Source: Chitinophagaceae bacterium (GTDB lineage Bacteria > Bacteroidota > Bacteroidia > Chitinophagales > Chitinophagaceae). Taken from it: DNA of 64,000 bases. Below the pieces are notes generated by a model, which searched no databases, was not told the origin of the DNA, and saw nothing but the letters and a program-made list of their open reading frames with translations. This document shows positions 37,901-44,751 of the stretch, piece by piece. The stretch is taken from contig CANFHA010000001.1 in NCBI GenBank assembly GCA_947446645.1, positions 1 to 64,000 of the forward strand. Direction: 5' to 3'. Numbering within the stretch: position 1 is the first letter of the stretch; the number at the start of each line of letters is the position of its first letter. The position numbers and the translations under genes are program-made.

Positions 37901-39651
37901 GCTGCATCGCTCAGTGTTACAGGCGTGCTGGTACATAGGGCGGCAGCACCGGATATACTACCTGCGGTTGCAATTGCGTTCACTGTAACTATAGTAGTAA
38001 ATGTGCTGCCCGAAACAGTATATGAAATAGTAGCGGTACCGGCAGAAACGCCATTCACCGTACCGGTAGCAGAGCCTATGGTAGCTATGCCGGTATTGGC
38101 ACTTGTCCAGAGACCACCCGGCGTGATATCCGTTAGCGTAGTACTGCTGCCAGCACATACCGTACCCGTGCCTCCTATTGTCCCAACTGGTGCAAGGCTG
38201 CCGTTTACGGACAAGCCATTGTTACCTGTGTCCGATGAATAGAATCCCCACCCACCGGTCGTTGTTTGACCGCTGGCATAGTAGCGCAGATAAATTGGTT
38301 GCGATGAAGCAACGCCCTGTAGTGCCGCAACACCCGAAATATCTATAGTGCTCATATTTACAGGTGTACCTACAGTAACAAATGGGCTGCCTATCAGCGT
38401 AAATGTGCTGCCGTCAAGACTATAGGCAAATTGCTGGGTTACCCCCGGTGTTGAACAGTAAGAACCGGTACCTGCAAAACTGGCATCTATCGACGACAGG
38501 GACAAAGTATAACCTGTCTTTGCCTTCAGTTGCACCTGGTAGTAATCCGTATTTGCAGTAGAGATACCTTCGTTCTTAAAACCGGTAGTGCGGAATGAAT
38601 TTGCCCCTGTGCTTGCACTTGCTGTAGCTCCCCTTATTATTCGCTCAGTGCCACCTGCTGTATCAAGATTATTGTTGGCTGTAGTTGCCGCCCACGATAT
38701 ATCACTGTTTGCTCCCGCAAAGTCCCAGGCCATAATGGATGATGGACCGTTATCCACCTGGGCCTCTACTACCATCTGTATAGAAGTATCTACAGCAGAC
38801 AAAAAGTTATAACCGGTCAGCGTTTGTATACTGTCCACAGATACGCGGTAATATTCCCACGGATGGCTGTTCACCGTCTGTGTATTAGGCATCAGCACCG
38901 ATATAACGCGCGTGCTGGTCGTTATCCTGCTCACATCGTTCGAATCCACATCTAGCACCACAATTATTTTCCAGAAATAAGCCGGTACATTTATACTGCC
39001 GCCATTTATGTTGTTGGTAAGGCCGCCCAGGCTGCCGCTGCCACCGGTCCCGTATCCGCCTGCAGTTATATACAGTTCCTTACCTTGGTTCAGCAGGGTA
39101 CGGCAATAATCCTCCAGGTACGCCCACGTTTGCTCGTTCAGGTAAGGTGCCTGCGGTGCAATGTTCGACATCTTGAAGGTAATTGCGTTATCCGTATCGC
39201 TTCCATCCCTGTCGTCTGATGGGCAAAGATGCCCGCGGTCAAAGCCGGTGCTGGTATAATTGGCAGTAGATGCCAGGAAATATCCGGCGGGAAGCGAAGC
39301 ATCCTGTGTAAAACAGTTGCAACGGGCTGCTGCACCTTTCCAGGCGGGGCTGAGATGCCAGCTTACCCAGTTAGCCATGCCTTTCGAATTATTATAAGAC
39401 AGCGCGTATTGCGATTTTACAAGCAGATAATTATTAGAATCTGAAGTTAGCGTAAGTGCCCCGCTCGGATTTCCCATAGCAAGATTATTGTCACGCGTTG
39501 GTGTTGTGTCCGGCTGCGCAAAAACAGGTACAGACAGCAGAGTCAGTAGTAAGACCAACAAATAGTTCCTGGCAATCCCCAAACACTTTTTTTGCAAAAA
39601 AGAGAATGCCGTAGCCCTTGCCGGCCCACACAACAAAGCAAAAATCTTCAT
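34969..39651 (-). CDS. T9SS-exported DNA/RNA endonuclease on an Ig-like repeat stalk
   Basis: A 1560-aa protein. After an N-terminal hydrophobic signal (about residues 28-45, ending near VPVFAQ), a DNA/RNA non-specific endonuclease (NUC1) domain covers about 55-290: the DRGH motif in GFDRGHLCPSDDR supplies the catalytic His, and the Asn in FKMSNIAPQAPYLN the Mg ligand. A linker beta-sandwich region (about 300-480) and about 13 Ig-like BIG_2 repeats follow, each ~75 residues with the pattern VCxGxxxxLxD..GGxWSS..ATV..GxVTGxxAGTATISY. Most repeats have two Cys that could form a disulfide. The T9SS sorting domain starts at LIPNPNAGAFTIMG. A surface-anchored nuclease for defence, predation or nucleic-acid scavenging is inferred. 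The residues before the signal are unusually long, so the real start may be an internal Met. Confidence 0.88.
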   Translation of the reverse strand: MKIFALLCGPARATAFSFLQKKCLGIARNYLLVLLLTLLSVPVFAQPDTTPTRDNNLAMGNPSGALTLTSDSNNYLLVKSQYALSYNNSKGMANWVSWHLSPAWKGAAARCNCFTQDASLPAGYFLASTANYTSTGFDRGHLCPSDDRDGSDTDNAITFKMSNIAPQAPYLNEQTWAYLEDYCRTLLNQGKELYITAGGYGTGGSGSLGGLTNNINGGSINVPAYFWKIIVVLDVDSNDVSRITTSTRVISVLMPNTQTVNSHPWEYYRVSVDSIQTLTGYNFLSAVDTSIQMVVEAQVDNGPSSIMAWDFAGANSDISWAATTANNNLDTAGGTERIIRGATASASTGANSFRTTGFKNEGISTANTDYYQVQLKAKTGYTLSLSSIDASFAGTGSYCSTPGVTQQFAYSLDGSTFTLIGSPFVTVGTPVNMSTIDISGVAALQGVASSQPIYLRYYASGQTTTGGWGFYSSDTGNNGLSVNGSLAPVGTIGGTGTVCAGSSTTLTDITPGGLWTSANTGIATIGSATGTVNGVSAGTATISYTVSGSTFTTIVTVNAIATAGSISGAAALCTSTPVTLSDAAAGGVWSSGATGVATVGSTGIVTGIAAGTATISYTVNNGCGSATATKTVTVSATISAGTINGTLTVCSGATTNLTDAATGGNWSSTNTLVATISSAGVVTGVATGTATIFYSVTNGCGTASANKIVTVNAAPSAGTITGTASVCVGLTTALTDAVTGGTWSSGAPGVATVGATGIVTGVAAGTAIISYNIPSTCSGIVSATRIVTVNSLPNAGVITGTGSVCTGSTTQLTDAIAGGTWSTSSAGIGMVGTTGMVSGITPGTTIISYTTINACGSSSATRIVTVNTVPVAGAITGSGIICTGGTSALTDVAADGVWSSSATGVATVAATGVVTGVTAGTATISYVVANTCGSANATTVVTVTAATAGTVSGPSTVLTGATITLTDPVSGGTWSASNSRASVSGAGLVLGLTAGSVNITYSVTGACGTVSSTKTVTVISTVTVTVAAITGYYFYICQGDSRPYFDATVGGEWSISPTSVATISTDGVVTAVSAGTATISYTLGAAYATATVSVYAVPAPITGNALLCVGDTTTLHCATPGGVWSSGIPAKASVTATGFVTSINHSEIPPPIYYTIAGASCRATMILTVNFPPLGISGPNKVCVGSQVTLHNDSTGGTWSGSSSVASVDGSGNVTGLSAGTARISYSNGAGCSKVLSMTVNPTPAPITGTFRVCTGAVAFVSDATTPGTSWSSSTPSVATISGSGGVTGISPGTARITYMIPTACITTAIVTVNQTPAVTAVLGPTSVSRGGPGITLSDLTPGGVWSSSNTAILSVGSSTGLVTANVSAGSAYINYIVTNGGCSNFAYKVISTSPAPQGHGGSATTTPGTQVSVAKDAIAGGEWISSDNSVATVDNNGLVSALATGTVEITHVFTDASGESASTATHVQVNALPMEAQLIPNPNAGAFTIMGSTGSEKDETLEIEITNMLGQIVYSARSVAMSGNVSEQVALSNVLANGMYLLTISGENGKKVFHFVIEK

Positions 39652-39762
39652 ATCTGAATTTTGAATGCGTGAAAATATGAAAATTTTACGGGGAATGACA
39701 CCTTCGTTCGTCCAGTAGGATTAAAATAATATTATTAATGTTGACGACCCCATAGCGCACAT

Positions 39763-39786
39763 AAAAAAGCCGGTGTTTTCACCGGC
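39763..39786 (-). terminator. intrinsic terminator after headless stalk gene
   Basis: GCCGGTG/CACCGGC (39769-39775/39780-39786) with a TTTT loop and a run of T on the minus strand, 24 bp after the stop. It has the same stem as the terminator at 28171-28195. Confidence 0.85.
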
Positions 39787-39809
39787 CCTGGTATGACTTA
39801 CAACCATTT

Positions 39810-42800
39810 CTATTCTACCACGAACCTGAAGCCTTTGGATGTGGTACTGGTGCGCACATTCAGCACATACATACCACTCACCAGGTTGCCCGGCATCAGT
39901 TGTTCATTTATTATGCCTCCGGGCGCCATTGCACTTGCAGCATAAAGGATATGACCCGACATATCTGCAATTTCAAAGGTGACGGCCTCGTCTACGCCAG
40001 ACCCGGTAGTACCACGAACCGAAAAGTTCCCCTTGTTAGGATTAGGGACCAGCGATAAGTCCATCGACAATCCGTTCACAACAAGATTATAAGTGTTAGC
40101 GAGCTTCTTCCCATCAATATCTGTGGTAGTGTGAGTAATAGTAACAACACCGGGCGCCATTGTAGTCACTACTCCGCCCGCATCCACAATTGCAATTGCA
40201 TTATCACTGCTATACCATTCGCCGGCTGTGAGTTCATCCGCAAAACTTATAGTCGATCCCGGATTGGTGGTTGTGCCACCCCCATGCCCCGGAGGTGCAG
40301 GGCTGGTGCTTATTACCTTAGTGGCAAAGCCACTGCAACCCGCACTGTTGGTTACTATATAATTTATATTGGCGCTGCCGGCAGACACATTGGCAATTAC
40401 CAGCCCCGTGGTGCTGCCCACAGAAAGTATAGCATTGTTACTGCTCGTCCACACGCCACCGGGTGTCAGGTCAGATAACGTTATCCCCGGCCCGCTGTGC
40501 GATACAAAGGACGGTCCAATAATGGGAGATACGGATGGCGTAGGATGCACGGTAACAACAGCAGTGCGTATACAGGTTGTAGCTGCCATATAGGTAATGG
40601 TTGCCGTTCCGGCCGACACCCCGGCTACTGCGCCGGAATAAGAGATTGATGCAACAGTAGGATTGCTACTCGTCCAGGAAACCCCCGGAGTAGTCGCATC
40701 CGACACGAAAGTAGTGCGCCCCTCGCATACACTGAGCGTTCCGCTGATAGGTGCCGGCTGCGGATTCACGGTCATGGTAAGTATTCGGGAGCAACCATCG
40801 CTTATGGTGTAAGTAATATGGGTCGTACCTGCGGTAAGACCGGTAACATCTCCGGTTGCATTAACCGTTGCAATTGAGTTGCTTCCGCTCCATGTTCCGC
40901 CCGTACTGTCGTTATGCAGGGTTACGGCAGAGCCTGCGCACACCTTGTTTGGTCCGTAAATACCCAGTGGTGGAAAATTAATAGTCAATACAAATGTTGC
41001 CCGGCAACCAAACGTACCGATAGTATAATAGATCGGGGGAGGAATTTCACTATGATTAATCGCTGTTACAAACCCCGTGGAAGTAACGCTGGCCTTTGCA
41101 GGTATGCCACTGCTCCATACTCCCCCGGGGGTAGCATCATGCAGCGTTGTTGTATCACCTACGCACAGTATGCCATTCCCGGTTATTGGCGCTGGTACCG
41201 GGTGCACCGTTACTATCGCAGTTGCATAACCACCCCCTACTGTATAGGTTAAGGTAGCCGTACCCGCGCTAAGCCCTGCTACCACTCCTGTAGCGGATAC
41301 AGTAGCTACAGCTAGCGGACTGATACTCCAGGTACCACCTGGCATAGCATCAAAATAAGGCCGTGTTACACCCACGCACATGTCAAAGTAATAACCGGTA
41401 ATAGGTGGTACCACAGGCGGCGCGGTTACAACAACATTTTTGGTGGCGTAAACCGTACCGCACACTCCCGTTACACCGTAGGAAATAACAACACTTCCTG
41501 CACTGACACCGGTAACCACGCCGCCGGTCACAGTTGCGTTCGGGTTGCTCGCACTCCAGGTACCGCCAGGTGTCACATCCGTTAGCGTTATAGTTGCTCC
41601 TGTAAGTACGGTTGACGGACCTGTTATCGGAGCTACTGTGGTCGAATTCACGGTTACTACCTTCGTAGCTGTAGCGCTGCCGCAACTGTTGGTTACTGTA
41701 TACGATATCGTTGTAGTGCCGGTCGCTAAGCCGGTAACAATACCGGTAGAACCAACTGAAGCCACAGATGCTGCAGAAGAATACCATACACCACCCCCGG
41801 CAATGTCAGAAAGACTTATTGATGAGCCTACGCAAACACTCGTCAACCCGCTTATTGCGCTGGCATTGGGAATTGGGTTCACGGTTATCACACGGGTCGC
41901 CACAGCACTGCCGCAGACAGTTGTCACTGAATAAGAGATCACTGTGGTACCGGCTGCAATACCTGTTACCAGGCCTGGTGCGCTAACAGTGGCCACTGAG
42001 GGCATAGATGAATTCCAGCTTCCGCCAAGGGCCGCATCGCTTAGTAGTATCGTAGATCCGGCACATACAGTACCAGCGCCGCTTATGGTTCCTGCATTTG
42101 GCGTTGCGTTCACGGTAACTACTTTAGTTACATACACACTACCACAACCATTTGTCACGGTATAAGAAATAGTAGTAGTCCCAGGCACAAGGCCATTTAC
42201 TAAACCGCTTGTGCTAACAGAGGCTACAGATGAAACCGAAGAATGCCACACGCCACCGGCGGCAGCATCAGAAAGACTTATTGTAGCACCGGCGCAAACA
42301 CTTCCTGCACCGCTTATGGTTCCTGCATCAGGCACCGGGTTTATTGTCACCGTCCTGGTGGCCACTGCGCTGCCACAAACATTAGTTATAGAATAGGAAA
42401 TGGTAGCTGTTCCTGCGGCAATGCCGGTCACTAGTCCGGAAGCATCTACAGTCGCAATAGCGGGTGAGCCGGAGCTCCAGCTGCCCCCACTCATCGCATT
42501 ACTCATTAAAACGGTAGATCCCGAGCATAGACTTGTTACACCAATTATTATACCCGCATAAGGAGCGGCATTTACAGTTACATTTTGGGTGGCATACGCG
42601 GTTCCGCAGCTATTAGATACAGCATAAGAAATGGTAGCAACCCCCGTTCCAACAGCGGTTACCAGCCCGGCAGCACCTACTGTAGCTACAAGTCCGTTGC
42701 TGCTGCTCCAGCTGCCTCCGGCAACTGTATTGGTATACAGGCTGTTAGATCCGGTGCACAGCGATGATACACCGCTTATGGTTCCTGCACTCACCGCGTT

Positions 42801-43370
42801 CACGGAAATTACAACTGACGCAACTGCAGTACCACAGCTATTGGTCACAGAGTAAGATATTTCCGCTGTCCCGCTACTCAAACCGGTTACAACACCACCT
42901 GCACTAACACTTGCTACCGAAGGCGATCCTGAGCTCCATACGCCACCAGCGGCAAGATCACTCAAACTTATAGTCGAACCCGCACAAACTGATCCGGAAC
43001 CCGTTATAATACCTGCATTAGGCGCTGGGTCTACGGTCACAATAGCCGTTATAACTTTTGTATTTATAATATAGCTAATAGTGGTCGTGCCAGCCGAAAT
43101 CCCCGTTACTATACCTGTAGACACACCTATTGTACCCACGGAAGGATTACCGCTGCTCCAGGTACCTCCATATACAGGGTCACTGAGAGAGGAGGTAGTG
43201 CCCTCGCAAATTTCCTTGTCGCCCAGGATGAGCGTAATCTGTGCTTTTGCCGGTACTGCTACACAACAAATAAGACATAATAGCAACCAGCGCATACCTA
43301 AAGCCCTCATTTTCATCGCCGGTAAAAAAAGTGTGTTCTTAATGGTCATACGCTTCTCTTTTTTTATCAT
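39810..43370 (-). CDS. giant Ig-like (BIG_2) repeat protein with T9SS sorting domain
   Basis: A 1186-aa protein. Signal peptide in the N-terminal ~45 residues (core MRWLLLCLICCVAVPAKA, then Q). About 14 BIG_2-type Ig repeats follow, the same pattern as in the neighbouring nuclease protein, each with a pair of Cys. The C-terminal T9SS sorting domain starts at LVPNPNKGNFSVRG and ends ...FRFVVE. No catalytic domain is seen. The last seven repeats correspond one-to-one with repeats of the nuclease protein (TGPSTVLTGATITLTD, TGYYF, CVGDTTTLH, GPNKVC), so they share a duplicated block. A structural stalk or adhesin is inferred. Several Met codons precede the signal; MRALGMRWLLL is the likelier start. 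Confidence 0.85.
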   Translation of the reverse strand: MIKKEKRMTIKNTLFLPAMKMRALGMRWLLLCLICCVAVPAKAQITLILGDKEICEGTTSSLSDPVYGGTWSSGNPSVGTIGVSTGIVTGISAGTTTISYIINTKVITAIVTVDPAPNAGIITGSGSVCAGSTISLSDLAAGGVWSSGSPSVASVSAGGVVTGLSSGTAEISYSVTNSCGTAVASVVISVNAVSAGTISGVSSLCTGSNSLYTNTVAGGSWSSSNGLVATVGAAGLVTAVGTGVATISYAVSNSCGTAYATQNVTVNAAPYAGIIIGVTSLCSGSTVLMSNAMSGGSWSSGSPAIATVDASGLVTGIAAGTATISYSITNVCGSAVATRTVTINPVPDAGTISGAGSVCAGATISLSDAAAGGVWHSSVSSVASVSTSGLVNGLVPGTTTISYTVTNGCGSVYVTKVVTVNATPNAGTISGAGTVCAGSTILLSDAALGGSWNSSMPSVATVSAPGLVTGIAAGTTVISYSVTTVCGSAVATRVITVNPIPNASAISGLTSVCVGSSISLSDIAGGGVWYSSAASVASVGSTGIVTGLATGTTTISYTVTNSCGSATATKVVTVNSTTVAPITGPSTVLTGATITLTDVTPGGTWSASNPNATVTGGVVTGVSAGSVVISYGVTGVCGTVYATKNVVVTAPPVVPPITGYYFDMCVGVTRPYFDAMPGGTWSISPLAVATVSATGVVAGLSAGTATLTYTVGGGYATAIVTVHPVPAPITGNGILCVGDTTTLHDATPGGVWSSGIPAKASVTSTGFVTAINHSEIPPPIYYTIGTFGCRATFVLTINFPPLGIYGPNKVCAGSAVTLHNDSTGGTWSGSNSIATVNATGDVTGLTAGTTHITYTISDGCSRILTMTVNPQPAPISGTLSVCEGRTTFVSDATTPGVSWTSSNPTVASISYSGAVAGVSAGTATITYMAATTCIRTAVVTVHPTPSVSPIIGPSFVSHSGPGITLSDLTPGGVWTSSNNAILSVGSTTGLVIANVSAGSANINYIVTNSAGCSGFATKVISTSPAPPGHGGGTTTNPGSTISFADELTAGEWYSSDNAIAIVDAGGVVTTMAPGVVTITHTTTDIDGKKLANTYNLVVNGLSMDLSLVPNPNKGNFSVRGTTGSGVDEAVTFEIADMSGHILYAASAMAPGGIINEQLMPGNLVSGMYVLNVRTSTTSKGFRFVVE

Positions 43371-43560
43371 AACTAAACTCTAAAATTCATGCCTTGGCAC
43401 GTGTTCAGAATTATGAGTATGCAAAAACGCTGCCAGAAAAACCTTGCAAAGAATATTGATAATAGCTCACCCTCAGAACGAACAACTTCACCCACACAAT
43501 CCCCGGCCCTGATAACCTTTTAACATTTTTTTCAGTATGTGTAAATAAACCTTGGCATTA

Positions 43561-43583
43561 TGAGGTTATCATTTGATAACTCA
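43561..43583. promoter_or_regulatory. inverted repeat, possible operator or hairpin
   Basis: GTTATC-ATTT-GATAAC (43565-43570/43575-43580) with TGA/TCA outer arms. It lies between the stalk gene (start 43370) and the tandem repeats, 190 bp upstream of the stalk gene start and 430 bp before the PPTase. It could bind a dimeric regulator, but no T run makes it a terminator. Confidence 0.35.
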
Positions 43584-43699
43584 AACGGCAAACCTTCAGT
43601 ACATCGCAGTTTCAGACAGAAGATATCCACAAAGCTTTTACGGTACACTTTCTCATCTTACCTTTGAACGCGAAAACGAGCGGCAAGCACAACAGATGA

Positions 43700-43905
43700 G
43701 GAAAGGATTGTTCTCGGCGATGTAGACGATTTTTATTTTTCATTTTGCAAACCGGCAAACATTCTCACTGATTTAGACGAATTTATTTTCTCATTTTCAG
43801 CTAAGCGGCAAACATTCTCGATGATTTCGACGAATTTATTTTTCCGCTTTAAGAAATACGGAAACATTCTCGACGATTTAGACGAATTTATTTTTTGATT
43901 TAAAT
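43700..43905. repeat. four imperfect ~52-bp tandem repeats
   Basis: Units anchored at the TTCTC motif near 43710, 43761, 43814 and 43866 (periods 51, 53, 52) share a core reading about GGCAAACATTCTCGACGATT and then TAGACGAATTTATTTTT. It is not CRISPR-like: the spacers are similar, not unique. Function unknown. Confidence 0.75.
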
Positions 43906-44016
43906 GCATACCATGTAGAATCGTAAAATCTTGCGCCACCTCATAATAGCAAGATCAACAAACAACCGTACGCAACTTTCAAGTAAACCCATAATCACCT
44001 AAATCCAGGTTCAGAC

Positions 44017-44652
44017 ATGCCACTATATAAAGAATGGGAAATAGGAAACCACGGCCTCGCTGCTATTTGGAAAGTGGAAGAACCGGAGTCCTTTTTCACA
44101 GAACAAACTGGCATGCAGTCAGATATGAAGAATGAACGGCGCCGTATTGAGCATCTCGCCGGGCGTTTTTTGCTCAGGCACCTGGAAAAAGATTTTCCTC
44201 TGCACCAGATAACCAAAGACCAGCACGACAAGCCGCGTATAGATAATGATGCGTTCCTGTTTTCCATCTCCCATTCATGGCCCTATATAGCCGCAGTTAT
44301 AGATCCCTATGATGAAGCAGGCATAGACATCCAGACCTGGCACCCACGTATCGGGCAGATTCAACATAAATTTCTTTCGGCAGAAGAACAGGAAATTTTC
44401 CGGAACGACGACAAACTCATCACCCTGGCATGGAGTGCCAAGGAAGCCGTTTACAAATGGAACGGCAGGCGCGGGGTCGACTTTATAGAGCATATCCCAG
44501 TCGAGTTCTTTAACAACAGGCCGCCAAATTACAATATGACTATTTATTTTAAAGCATCAAGCATACCCAAAATGGTATATGTAGAAAACATAATAGATAT
44601 TGATTTTACTTGCTCTTACGTCACGCATGCGCAGGATTGGGCAATTTATTAA
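44017..44652 (+). CDS. 4'-phosphopantetheinyl transferase superfamily protein
   Basis: A 211-aa Sfp-like transferase. It attaches phosphopantetheine from CoA to a Ser of a carrier protein. The family motifs are clear: SISHS (His85), the Mg-binding GIDIQTWHP (Asp104), and WSAKEAVYKW (Glu143, with Lys142/146). The length fits the monomeric two-domain Sfp type rather than AcpS. No carrier protein, PKS or NRPS lies in this window, so the target is unknown; it may act on the housekeeping ACP or a carrier elsewhere. The gene stands alone: ~640 bp of gene-free, repeat-bearing DNA upstream and glnN 100 bp downstream with its own promoter. Confidence 0.9.
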   Translation: MPLYKEWEIGNHGLAAIWKVEEPESFFTEQTGMQSDMKNERRRIEHLAGRFLLRHLEKDFPLHQITKDQHDKPRIDNDAFLFSISHSWPYIAAVIDPYDEAGIDIQTWHPRIGQIQHKFLSAEEQEIFRNDDKLITLAWSAKEAVYKWNGRRGVDFIEHIPVEFFNNRPPNYNMTIYFKASSIPKMVYVENIIDIDFTCSYVTHAQDWAIY

Positions 44653-44727
44653 TAACATTTTTTAATTTACAATGTTAGCATATTGGGTAATTTTTTGAAA
44701 ATAAATAGAAATTACAAACCAAAATAC

Positions 44728-44735
44728 TAGATTTG
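44728..44735 (+). promoter_or_regulatory. -7 box for glutamine synthetase III
   Basis: TAGATTTG, exact TAnnTTTG, 17 bp before the glnN ATG. It separates glnN from the PPTase gene. No clear TTG -33 element. Confidence 0.5.
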
Positions 44736-44751
44736 CACAAAATCTAATATT

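Larger units (their letters stand above)
43371..44016. other. gene-free stretch upstream of PPTase
   Basis: About 646 bp with no convincing gene. It holds an inverted repeat (43561-43583), a TACCTTTG -7-like box on the plus strand (43659-43666), and four imperfect tandem repeats (43700-43905). A 68-aa minus-strand ORF (43733-43939) is only the translated repeats. Otherwise A+T-rich sequence. Confidence 0.7.

Noticed and set aside
37847-38242. 131-aa plus-strand ORF antisense to the nuclease stalk
   Set aside because: Shadow of the Ig repeats with no start context or motif.
34969-43370. Regular DNA repetition in the Ig-repeat genes resembling a CRISPR or satellite array
   Set aside because: The period (~225 bp) and conservation are at protein level in one long ORF; no short repeats with unique spacers and no cas genes.
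43733-43939. 68-aa minus-strand ORF over the tandem repeats
   Set aside because: It is only the translated DNA repeat, has no upstream signals, and the unit periods 51, 53 and 52 are not all multiples of three, so the frame is not preserved through the array.
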